Shown here piece by piece: positions 1-6,003 of a stretch of DNA of 11,355 bases. Origin of the DNA: an uncultured Butyricicoccus sp. (GTDB taxonomy: Bacteria; Bacillota; Clostridia; Oscillospirales; Butyricicoccaceae). The notes beneath the pieces were generated by a model. That model was not told the origin of the DNA. It searched no databases and saw only the letters and a list, made by a program, of their open reading frames with translations. The stretch lies in the NCBI GenBank assembly GCA_900555465.1, contig USLE01000016.1, positions 1 through 11,355 of the forward strand, given 5' to 3'. The translations under genes were made by a program, and so were the position numbers. Position 1 is the stretch's first letter. Every line of letters starts with the position of its first letter.

Positions 1-710
1 GCACGATGGACCCGGCATCCGTCCGCGCCTGCCTGACGGATGACAGCGACCTGCAGGTCGCGCCCGCGACGCTGGTGGTCATGGAAAACGCACATTCCTC
101 GGGCGCAGTCGTGTCGCTGGACAACATGCGCGCGGTATACGAGGCCGCGCATGAGGCGGGCGCTGCCGTGCATCTGGACGGCGCGCGCCTGTTCAATGCC
201 GCGGCGGCGCTGGGCGTGTCCGATGTGCGCGAGCTGACGCAGTACTGCGACACTGTGATGTGCTGCCTGTCCAAGGGCCTGTGCGCCCCGGTCGGCTCGA
301 TCCTCGCCGGCCCGAAGGACCTGATCTGGCGGGCGCGCCGCGCGCGCCGCATTTTGGGCGGCGGCATGCGGCAGGCCGGTTTCCTCGCGGCGGCGGGCCT
401 GATCGCGCTGCGCGATATGACCGATCGCGTGGGCGAGGACCACGAAAACGCAAAATACCTCGGCTCCCTGCTGGACGAGATCGACGGCGTGCACGTCTTT
501 GCCGACCGCATCCAGATCGACATGGTGTTCTTCACCACGGACTGGGATGCGGACAAAGCCGCGCGCTATCCGGCGTGGATGCTCGAGCACGGCGCCAAGG
601 TGACCGGCTGCATGGGCGGCGAATACCGTATGGTATGCCACCACGATATCGCCCGCGCGGACTGTGAGACCGCCGCCCGTCTGGTGCGCGAATTCGCTGC
701 GGAGGGCTGA
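1..710 (+). CDS. ltaE: Low-specificity L-threonine aldolase, 5'-truncated by the window edge
   Basis: PLP-dependent cytoplasmic enzyme that cleaves L-threonine or L-allo-threonine to glycine and acetaldehyde. The reading frame is open to the left edge (codons start at base 3), so the N-terminal third is missing and the ATG at base 6 is internal. About 234 residues are visible. Family motifs: VVMENAH, then AVHLDGARLFNAA (the Asp and Arg contact PLP), then CLSKGLCAPVGS, whose Lys (codon near bases 273-275) should be the Schiff-base lysine, then GGGMRQAG. The C-terminal small domain is complete and ends in TGA at 708-710. The next gene starts 3 nt later, so the two are probably cotranscribed. 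Related beta-eliminating lyase-fold aldolases with other substrates cannot be excluded. Confidence 0.92.
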   Translation, partial: TMDPASVRACLTDDSDLQVAPATLVVMENAHSSGAVVSLDNMRAVYEAAHEAGAAVHLDGARLFNAAAALGVSDVRELTQYCDTVMCCLSKGLCAPVGSILAGPKDLIWRARRARRILGGGMRQAGFLAAAGLIALRDMTDRVGEDHENAKYLGSLLDEIDGVHVFADRIQIDMVFFTTDWDADKAARYPAWMLEHGAKVTGCMGGEYRMVCHHDIARADCETAARLVREFAAEG

Positions 711-713
711 ACC

Positions 714-1373
714 ATGATCCGGGATTACATCCGCCGTCTGCTCTGGCTGGTCGCCGGGATGGTGGTCAGCGCAGTCGGCATCACGCTGATGCTGCAGGCC
801 AACGTCGGTCTGGAACCGTGGAGCGTATTGCAGCAGGGCATGTCGCAGTCCCTCGGCATCACCTACGGCACCGCGTCCATGATCGTGGGCGCGGCCGCGA
901 TCGGCGCGGCAGTGCTCTGCGGCGAGAGCTTCGGCTTCGGCACGATCATCAACATCATCCTGTGCGCGGTGTTTATCGACGCCCTGCTCGCGCTGGACTG
1001 GATCCCGCTGATGACCGGCCTGCTGCCGGGCATCGTGATGCTGCTGATCGGGCTCGAGCTGCTCGCGCTGGGCACCTGGATGTACATGAAAAGCGCGCTC
1101 GGCGCAGGCCCGCGCGACGCGCTCATGGTTGCGCTCGCGCGCAAGACCGGCCGCTCGGTCGGCCTGTGCCGCGCCTTGGTCGAAATCGTCGTGATCATCA
1201 TCGGCTTTCTGCTTGGCGGGCAGGTCGGCATCGGCACAGTCATCTGCGCGGTCGGCCTCGGCTCGCTGTTCAATATCAATTTCCATCTGCTGCACTTCCG
1301 CGCGGCGGAGCTGCATCAGGAGAATGTTGCGGAAACGCTCCGCTATCTGCGGCAGGGCACAAAAGAACAATAG
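714..1373 (+). CDS. YczE/YyaS-type integral membrane protein
   Basis: A 219-residue polytopic membrane protein of unknown biochemical function. It resembles the YczE family: a short basic N-terminus followed by a first helix at about 8-28, then the family-like ANVGLEPWSVLQQG segment. Further hydrophobic stretches lie at about 50-70, 77-97, 104-125 and 154-190, and the tail is polar and charged. A conserved-looking GAGPRDALM loop lies between helices. The ATG at 714 is preceded by GGAGG at 701-705, inside the end of the aldolase gene, with 8 nt spacing. This suggests translational coupling with the upstream gene. A terminator follows the TAG stop. The family call rests on the loop motifs and topology; the substrate, if it is a transporter, is unknown. 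Confidence 0.85.
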   Translation: MIRDYIRRLLWLVAGMVVSAVGITLMLQANVGLEPWSVLQQGMSQSLGITYGTASMIVGAAAIGAAVLCGESFGFGTIINIILCAVFIDALLALDWIPLMTGLLPGIVMLLIGLELLALGTWMYMKSALGAGPRDALMVALARKTGRSVGLCRALVEIVVIIIGFLLGGQVGIGTVICAVGLGSLFNINFHLLHFRAAELHQENVAETLRYLRQGTKEQ

Positions 1374-1381
1374 AAAGCAAT

Positions 1382-1412
1382 AAAAAAAGGAAGCCAAGAG
1401 GCTTCCTTTTTT
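1382..1412. terminator. Bidirectional Rho-independent terminator
   Basis: GGAAGCC (1389-1395), loop AAGA, GGCTTCC (1400-1406), flanked by A7 on the left and T6 on the right, so the hairpin has a U-tract in both directions. It separates the convergent YczE-type gene (plus) and the zinc-ribbon gene (minus, stop at 1414-1416). Confidence 0.93.
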
Positions 1413-1413
1413 A

Positions 1414-2288
1414 TTATCCGTTTTCCAGCGGCTGAAGGGTCAGAAATTCGTCCGCACCGAACAGGCCGCTCCCGTCCAGATCCTCCAGCACAACCTCGCC
1501 GGTCTCCGGCGCATAGTACAGCAGGAACCAGCGCTCCTCATATTCATCGAGCGCATAGCGTTCCGGGATGCTGCCATCTGGGCTGTCGTACGAGCAGTCG
1601 TACACGTCAAGGCTCAGGGTGAAGCAGTCATACTGGTCGGGCGGGTAAGCCTCGTTGTAGGCTTCCTCCTCCGGGTAGTTATAGGAGCACCAGGTATATC
1701 CCGTTTCCAGATAGGCGCCCGTACCGTCCTGCATGATGAGCGTATAGTCGCCATCTCGCCCTCTTCCCCCGAGATTTCAATCGTCGAGCCGTCGGACAGC
1801 ACGCCCGCGGCATAGCCGCCGGTCAGGTCATGCAGCGCGGCATAGACATACTGGTAATGATCCGCATCGTAAGTATAGTGCTCGCCGGGCACATAGAGCA
1901 CGTCTTCGCTGCCGCTGTAATCCGAATCCAGATCCTCAAAGGCGCTGATGCTGTCGGAAAATTCGTACCAAACCGTGTCGAACAGGTCGGTCAGCGCCGG
2001 CAGGAAGTTGATGATCAGCACCACAACCGCAGCGATCGCTGCGATCTTCCCCTTGCCGCTCTTTTTGTTCTCCCGGATGGGCTTGACGCTCGCCCTGGCC
2101 TTGCGCGCTTTGGGTTTGCGCTTTGCCGGCGTATATGAGGCGGTCTTTGCCTGCGTGCGCTCTGCGCTGCGCGCACGTATCGTCTTTTGCGCCTCCCCCA
2201 AACGGCCGCGGCTGCCTGCGCGCGCGCCGCAGATCGGGCACTCACGCTCGCTGTCGTCAAAGTTGATCCCGCAATGCTGGCATTTCAT
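1414..2288 (-). pseudogene. Zinc-ribbon, single-TM protein gene with a -1 frameshift
   Basis: Reading from the ATG at 2288-2286, the protein starts MKCQHCG with a CxxC...CxxC zinc ribbon (Cys3, 6, 17, 20). A Lys/Arg/Ala-rich linker (about 24-81) follows, then one TM helix (about 82-99) and an acidic, Tyr-rich outer domain. After ...SGEEGE the frame runs into implausible Arg/Thr-rich sequence up to 1614. The sensible continuation (DGDYTLIMQDGTGAYLE... ending LQPLENG, TAA at 1414-1416) lies in the adjacent frame, open from about 1776. Restoring one base near 1750-1770 gives one protein of about 291 residues. A C5 run at 1766-1770 lies in this interval, so a sequencing or assembly error is as likely as a real mutation. 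SD AGAAGGGGGG lies about 9 nt before the ATG. Function unknown; probably a membrane-anchored surface or sensor protein. Confidence 0.8.
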
Positions 2289-2340
2289 AAAAACGCGCCC
2301 CCCTTCTCTGCCTTCATCATAACAGAGAAGCGGGGCGCGC
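2289..2340 (-). terminator. Terminator-like hairpin overlapping the RBS of the zinc-ribbon gene
   Basis: Arms 2294-2310 and 2323-2340 pair over 17 positions with one mismatch around a 12-nt loop. On the minus strand the stem is followed at once by TTTTT (2293-2289), which abuts the ATG at 2288. The hairpin begins 9 nt after the stop of the CmpB-like gene and fits a terminator for it. The 3' arm contains the Shine-Dalgarno AGAAGGGGGG of the next gene, so folding would both end transcription and hide the ribosome site. Confidence 0.75.
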
Positions 2341-2349
2341 GCAAGCATA

Positions 2350-2991
2350 TTACGGTAAATTATGTGTCAGCAGGGCGATCTCGTTCGGCTCGACCACGAT
2401 CATGCCGCCCGGCGGGGCGGTCACGCCTGCGCCCGTGTTCGGGTGCGCGGTCGACCAGAGAAAATCCAGCACGAACAGCGCCGCCAGCGCGGCACACAGC
2501 ACGCGCGCCTGCCGCCGGGTCAGCCGCCGGAACCGCGCTGCGAGCGCGGGCCCTGCCCAGTAGACCGCCGCGCAGCAGCCCAGCCCGAACAGCAGTGAGG
2601 TCAGCGGGCTGACCAGCCCGTCGATGTTGAGCGGGTACATACTGTAATCCCACCAGCGCTGCCCGTATACCGCGAGCAGATATTTGCCCGTCCCGTATTC
2701 GACCGCGGTGCACAGCGCCGTGCCCAGCGCAAATGTCAGCACCGGCCTGTCCGCAAAGCGGCGGAGCAGCAGCACCGCCAGCACCCCGCCCGCGCCGTAG
2801 ATCGGCAGCCACGGGCCGAGCATGGTGCCGCGGTTGACCAGCTCGCCCTCGAGCACCAGATGCAGTGCGACCTCCCACAGCCAGCCGACGGCCGAAAAGG
2901 CGAAGAACAGCGCGGTCAGCTCGGCCGCGGTATAGCGCTGCGCGGCGCGCGCCCTGCCGGTTCCCTCATGTCGCTGCACTGTCGCTGTCAT
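2350..2991 (-). CDS. CmpB-like putative ABC-transporter membrane protein (PF06541 type)
   Basis: A 213-residue polytopic membrane protein. Family-like motifs in order: GWLWE (36-40), LVNRGTMLGPWLPIYG (51-66), AVEYGTGKYL (96-105) and RWWDYS (112-117), with the later NIDG segment. Hydrophobic stretches lie around 24-45, 62-78, 84-97, 128-147 and 162-178. The ATG at 2991-2989 is preferred because GGGAGGAG lies a few nt upstream. An in-frame ATG at 3018 and longer extensions lack such a site, and the extension runs through the preceding operon's terminator. A -10-like TAGAAT (minus strand, 3022-3017) upstream suggests its own promoter, but no good -35 is seen. The family is described as a putative ABC transporter component; no ATPase is adjacent in the same unit, so its role is unknown. 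Confidence 0.85.
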   Translation of the reverse strand: MTATVQRHEGTGRARAAQRYTAAELTALFFAFSAVGWLWEVALHLVLEGELVNRGTMLGPWLPIYGAGGVLAVLLLRRFADRPVLTFALGTALCTAVEYGTGKYLLAVYGQRWWDYSMYPLNIDGLVSPLTSLLFGLGCCAAVYWAGPALAARFRRLTRRQARVLCAALAALFVLDFLWSTAHPNTGAGVTAPPGGMIVVEPNEIALLTHNLP

Positions 2992-3097
2992 GTCCCTCTC
3001 CTCCCTTTCTGATTCCATTCTACCTTGTATTTCTTTTGATTTTGCTGATGAAAAGTTTAAGAATTGATAAAGATTTCCTGTATTTTGGGTGCAGAAA

Positions 3098-3121
3098 GGG
3101 ACGCGCGGAAAAGCGCGTCCC
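3098..3121 (-). terminator. Hairpin terminator of the GntR/ABC operon
   Basis: GGGACGCGC (3098-3106) pairs perfectly with GCGCGTCCC (3113-3121) around a 6-nt loop, 24 nt after the permease stop. On the minus strand the tail is only TTTC, so termination may be incomplete. Confidence 0.65.
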
Positions 3122-3145
3122 CCGTGGTGAAAAACAGATGTTGTC

Positions 3146-3952
3146 TTATTCCAGATTGAGCTTGTTTTTGAGGATATACCGGGTGGCGAGGAAAAACACT
3201 GCGCCCACCACCGCCGTACCAAGGCACAGGGTGATCATACCGATATGGATGGTACCCGCCACCCCTACGCCGCGGAAGAAGTCGTTCAGCGCCATCCAAA
3301 AGCCCTCGAGCGGCAGGTTGCCCACGCCCATGATGAAGAACATGAACAGGAACTGCGCAATGGTCGACAGCACAAAGTACCATACGACCGACATGAGCAC
3401 ACGGTGCTTTTTCGCCAGATGGCCGAGTGCCATGCACAGATAGATGAACAGCATGGCGGCGCCTGCCAGGAGCAGCAGCCAGATAATCGACTCCAGAGTG
3501 TAGAACAGCGTATTGGGATCGCTGGTAAAGGATTTCCCAATGCCTGCCAGCACGTCGCCGAGCCCGACGAGCATCTGCGCGCCCGAACCGATGATGCCGA
3601 TGCTCAGCACAGCCGCAGCAATACTGATGATGCTCATGGCCACCGCAATGATGGTCTTGGCCCAGATGTGCTGGGAGACCGTCACCGGCAGGGTGAACAT
3701 CAGGTAGCCCTCGTCGCCCAGCAGGTTTTTGTAAAACCGCTGAATCAGGATGACCGTGGTTACAACAAACACCGCTACCATCACAGCAAAGTACAGCAAT
3801 CCCATCAGCGCGGTGGGGATGCCGTACATCAGCTCCTGCACCTGGTCCTTCATAGTCAGGCGGTTGACGAGCGCCAGCAGCAGCACCGCCGCGTACATCG
3901 GCAGGCAGGTGCGCGCACACGCCTTCCACTCATATTTCAATAATTTCAGCAT
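3146..3952 (-). CDS. ABC-2-type transporter permease
   Basis: A 268-residue integral membrane subunit, partner of the ATPase encoded just upstream. It starts MLKLLKYEWK, the usual amphipathic entry of clostridial ABC-2 permeases. Hydrophobic segments lie at about 17-29, 47-70, 98-122, 153-176, 186-210 and 231-257 (six predicted). The cytoplasmic motif GDEGYLMFTLPV (79-90) is typical of the family. The ATG at 3952 overlaps the ATPase stop (TGA 3948-3946) by 7 nt; GGAGG lies 7 nt upstream within the ATPase gene, implying translational coupling. Such GntR/ATPase/permease sets are often induced by cell-wall-active compounds, but the substrate cannot be read from this sequence. Ends in TAA at 3148-3146. 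Confidence 0.9.
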   Translation of the reverse strand: MLKLLKYEWKACARTCLPMYAAVLLLALVNRLTMKDQVQELMYGIPTALMGLLYFAVMVAVFVVTTVILIQRFYKNLLGDEGYLMFTLPVTVSQHIWAKTIIAVAMSIISIAAAVLSIGIIGSGAQMLVGLGDVLAGIGKSFTSDPNTLFYTLESIIWLLLLAGAAMLFIYLCMALGHLAKKHRVLMSVVWYFVLSTIAQFLFMFFIMGVGNLPLEGFWMALNDFFRGVGVAGTIHIGMITLCLGTAVVGAVFFLATRYILKNKLNLE

Positions 3953-4653
3953 GCGAACACCTCCCTGAACAGCATATCGACCGATTTCCCGTGCTCCTCG
4001 CGAATAGCGTCCACACTCTCATGCAGGGTCATCACGCCGTTTTTGAGGAACACCACCTCATCGAGCACACGCTCGATATCCGCGATCAGGTGGGTGGACA
4101 GCAGTACGGACGCATCCTCGCTGTAATTGGACAGGATCGTGTTAAGGATGTAGTCGCGCGCCGCGGGGTCCACGCCGCCGATCGGCTCGTCGAGCAGGAA
4201 CAGCTGCGCCTTGCGGCTCATGGTCAGGATGAGCTGCACCTTTTCCTTCGTGCCCTTGGACAGGGTCTTGAGGCGGCTGAGCGGGCTGATATCCAGCGTT
4301 TTCAGCATGTCGTTTGCCTTGACCTTGTCGAAATCCGCGTAGAAGTCCGCGAAAAAGTCGATCAGGTCGCAGACCTTCATCCAGTCGTTGAGGTAAGCGC
4401 GGTCGGGCAGGTAGCTGACCACGCTGTGCGTGTGGATGCCGGGCGCCTGCCCGTCGATGGTCACTGTGCCGCTGGTCGGCTGCAGCAGGCCGTTGAGCAG
4501 CTTGATAGCGGTCGTCTTGCCCGAGCCGTTCGGCCCCAGCAGGCCGATGAACCGGCCACGCTCGAGCGTCAGGTTCAGGTTGTCAAGCGCCTTGACGCTG
4601 CCGTAAACCTTGGTCAGCCCCTGGCATACCACCAGTTCATTTCTCTGTTCCAT
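3946..4653 (-). CDS. ABC transporter ATP-binding protein (YtrB/YhcH-like)
   Basis: A 235-residue nucleotide-binding subunit that should dimerise and drive the adjacent permease. Walker A GPNGSGKTT (40-48), signature LSKGTKEK (131-138) in place of LSGGQ, Walker B LFLLDEP (151-157), D-loop GGVDP, switch His188 in LLSTH. The Q-loop region reads VVSYLPDRAYL (78-88), with no obvious Gln. The degenerate signature and this Q-loop are typical of the GntR-linked subfamily as I know it. Start: the ATG at 4653 has AAGGAGG 9 nt upstream; a GTG two codons earlier would leave only 3 nt. The gene overlaps the end of the GntR gene by 17 nt and the start of the permease by 7 nt. It carries no membrane segment. 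Confidence 0.93.
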   Translation of the reverse strand: MEQRNELVVCQGLTKVYGSVKALDNLNLTLERGRFIGLLGPNGSGKTTAIKLLNGLLQPTSGTVTIDGQAPGIHTHSVVSYLPDRAYLNDWMKVCDLIDFFADFYADFDKVKANDMLKTLDISPLSRLKTLSKGTKEKVQLILTMSRKAQLFLLDEPIGGVDPAARDYILNTILSNYSEDASVLLSTHLIADIERVLDEVVFLKNGVMTLHESVDAIREEHGKSVDMLFREVFAC

Positions 4654-5023
4654 CCTCACTGCCCTCCTTCCTGCGTTTTTCCAAAAGTGTTACGATCTCC
4701 TGCTCGGTGAAGCCAAGCTGGCTCATGCCCGCCAGGAATTCCGAAATGCGGTCGCTTGCAATCTGCTCCCGAATCTTTGCAATCATCTCTTTGTCCTCCG
4801 TGACATATCGTCCACTGGTGCGGTTGGTGTACATCAGACCTTCGCGCTCAAGGTCCGCCAGCGCGCGCTGCATTGTATTGGGGTTCACCCCCGCCTCGGC
4901 CGCCAGCTCCCGCACGGGCGGCACCTTATCGCCCGCGCCGAGCTGGCCGCTTACGATCTGCTCGGTCAGCTGCTCCATGAGCTGCTGATAGATCGGCCGG
5001 TCGCCCCGCAGTTGCCATTGCAT
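4637..5023 (-). CDS. GntR-family regulator, YtrA subfamily
   Basis: A 128-residue DNA-binding repressor. The N-terminus carries the family entry RPIYQQLMEQLTEQIVSGQL (9-28). A winged helix-turn-helix follows: VPPVRELAAEAGVNPNTMQRAL (34-55), wing GLMYTNRTSGRYVT (62-75). The C-terminal part is a short helical tail of about 50 residues instead of a large effector domain, which marks the YtrA subfamily. The ATG at 5023 has AGAGGAG 7 nt upstream. It is the first gene of the operon with the ATPase and permease, and its promoter carries a palindrome over the -10, so autorepression of the whole operon is likely. The ligand is unknown; related regulators respond to cell-envelope stress. Confidence 0.93.
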   Translation of the reverse strand: MQWQLRGDRPIYQQLMEQLTEQIVSGQLGAGDKVPPVRELAAEAGVNPNTMQRALADLEREGLMYTNRTSGRYVTEDKEMIAKIREQIASDRISEFLAGMSQLGFTEQEIVTLLEKRRKEGSEDGTEK

Positions 5024-5047
5024 AGGCTCGCTCCTCTCTGTTTCTTT

Positions 5048-5065
5048 GTACTATGATAATAATAC
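5048..5065. promoter_or_regulatory. Probable GntR operator overlapping the -10
   Basis: GTACTATGATAATAATAC is an imperfect palindrome (7 of 9 half-site positions match) that spans the -10 and the predicted start site of the gntR operon. AT-rich GTA...TAC palindromes are common GntR sites. A bound repressor here would block RNA polymerase. The assignment is inferred from position and symmetry. Confidence 0.55.
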
Positions 5066-5084
5066 AGCGATACAGAAATGTCAA
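5056..5084 (-). promoter_or_regulatory. Promoter of the GntR/ABC operon (sigma-70 type)
   Basis: Minus strand: perfect -35 TTGACA (5084-5079), 17-nt spacer, -10 TATTAT (5061-5056). Predicted start near 5048, giving a leader of about 25 nt with the AGAGGAG ribosome site. Confidence 0.85.
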
Positions 5085-5124
5085 CCCCCTTCCGCAAAAA
5101 AATTTCCCATACCGCGCCGGACTA

Positions 5125-5144
5125 TGCTATACTATACTTGGAGG
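5125..5144 (+). promoter_or_regulatory. Extended -10 promoter and RBS of the divergent membrane gene
   Basis: TGCTATACT (5125-5133) is an extended -10 (TGnTATAct). No good -35 is visible; TTCCCA at 5104-5109 is the nearest, with 18 nt spacing. Transcription would start about 5139-5141, right at the GGAGG ribosome site (5140-5144), leaving a leader of only about 15 nt before the ATG at 5155. Confidence 0.55.
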
Positions 5145-5154
5145 AATATTTGTT

Positions 5155-5727
5155 ATGAAAATCTATCCCTATCTGCGTCTGCTCTGGATCGCGCTCGCAG
5201 GTTCCGCCCTGCTCAACTTGACCGCCCTGTCGGATTTCATGCCCCTGCTGCTGGTCGCCAATGTGCTGAATCTCGCATGCTTCGGGCTGATCGCCTATGT
5301 GCTGTACCGTCTTTCGGACGAAAGCGTGCTGTTCTCGCGTGCCTTCCCCGCGCGTCTGTTCTCGGTCGCGCTGATCGGGCTTGCGCTGGTCTGCACGCGC
5401 TTTGCCCCGGAAAACCAGATGCTGCTCAACTTCCTGTCCCTGCTCTCGCTTGCGGGCAGCGTGGCGAGCCTGCTCAGCGACTATTACATGTACTGGGGAC
5501 TGGACGAGCGCGTCATCTCCTGCGGCTATGCCTTCCCGGCGCGGCGCATCCGGTGGTGCCTGTACGCGCCGCTGCTCGGCGCGTTCATCGCCAGCTTCCT
5601 GCTGCTCGCCGGCATGCTGGCAATCTGTGTAGTCATCCAGCTCGTGTGCCAGTTTGTGCCGGTCGTGCTGCTCTGGCAGTATATGAAGGCCGTGCGCGAG
5701 CGCGAGGAGAACCCGCTGACGTTTTGA
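5155..5727 (+). CDS. Small polytopic membrane protein of unknown function
   Basis: 190 residues, not recognised. It begins MKIYPYLRLLW and has hydrophobic stretches at about 8-22, 30-50, 68-81, 89-107, 135-158 and 160-174. Polar loops include YRLSDESVLFSRAFPAR (51-67) and DYYMYWGLDERVISCGY (109-125), and the charged tail KAVREREENPLTF is probably cytoplasmic. The ATG at 5155 is chosen for GGAGG 10 nt upstream and the extended -10 just before it; upstream in-frame codons overlap the gntR promoter. It is transcribed divergently from the GntR/ABC operon and shares its 131-nt intergenic region, so control by the same regulator is possible. TGA at 5725-5727 is followed by a terminator. No catalytic motif is visible. 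Confidence 0.85.
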   Translation: MKIYPYLRLLWIALAGSALLNLTALSDFMPLLLVANVLNLACFGLIAYVLYRLSDESVLFSRAFPARLFSVALIGLALVCTRFAPENQMLLNFLSLLSLAGSVASLLSDYYMYWGLDERVISCGYAFPARRIRWCLYAPLLGAFIASFLLLAGMLAICVVIQLVCQFVPVVLLWQYMKAVREREENPLTF

Positions 5728-5735
5728 GACAAAAG

Positions 5736-5768
5736 AAAGAGCGGCCGTTTGGCCGCTCTTTTCTTTTT
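5736..5768. terminator. Rho-independent terminator after the membrane gene
   Basis: AAAGAGCGGCC (5736-5746), loop GTTT, GGCCGCTCTTT (5751-5761), then a T-rich tail to 5768, 8 nt after the stop. The opposite strand also ends in a T-rich tract (CTTTCTTTTG), so it can also stop minus-strand transcription coming from prfC. Confidence 0.92.
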
Positions 5769-5781
5769 ATACAGATTGAAA

Positions 5782-5993
5782 TGAATATATGCCTGCACTC
5801 GCACCGCAGGTGCGTATTCAATAGAAAACGGCTGCTATACAGCCGTTCTCATCAAAACCCGCGACATGCGCGTGGGTTTTGATACAAGTACGAAAGAAAG
5901 TTTCGCTTTGGCGGAACTTTCTGAAGTCCGGGACACATTCGCGGCATAGCCGCGGTGTGTCCCTTTCGATTGGAAGGCGTGCCTTCCAATCGA
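5782..5993. repeat. Six-hairpin structured intergenic element, copy A
   Basis: Hairpins in plus orientation. H0: CGCACC-gca-GGTGCG (5800-5814), with outer TGAATA/TATTCA (5782-5787/5815-5820). Linker TTCAATAGAAAA (5817-5828). H1: AACGGCTG-5nt-CAGCCGTT (5827-5847). H2: ATCAAAACCC/GGGTTTTGAT (5851-5860/5874-5883). H3: AGAAAGTT, T.G, CGC-tttg-GCG, AACTTTCT (5895-5922). H4: GGGACACA, bulged T, T.G, CGCGGC-ata-GCCGCG, TGTGTCCC (5930-5963). H5: 13 bp from TCGATTGG to CCAATCGA around loop GT, with apex CGTG (5966-5993). The same set in the same order and orientation recurs at 10784-10973. No plausible gene lies here. The element fills the convergent gap between the membrane gene's terminator and the prfC stop, 10 nt away. 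Wobble pairs favour the plus strand in H3/H4 and the minus strand in H1, so the transcribed strand is unclear. Confidence 0.85.
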
Positions 5994-6003
5994 GATTATT
6001 TTT

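Noticed and set aside
2992..3222. N-terminally extended form of the CmpB-like protein
   Set aside because: The extension runs through the upstream operon's terminator and has no family similarity; a strong ribosome site precedes the ATG at 2991.
5736..5993. CRISPR array or tandem repeats
   Set aside because: The repeats are palindromes of differing sequence, without equal-length spacers or identical direct repeats.
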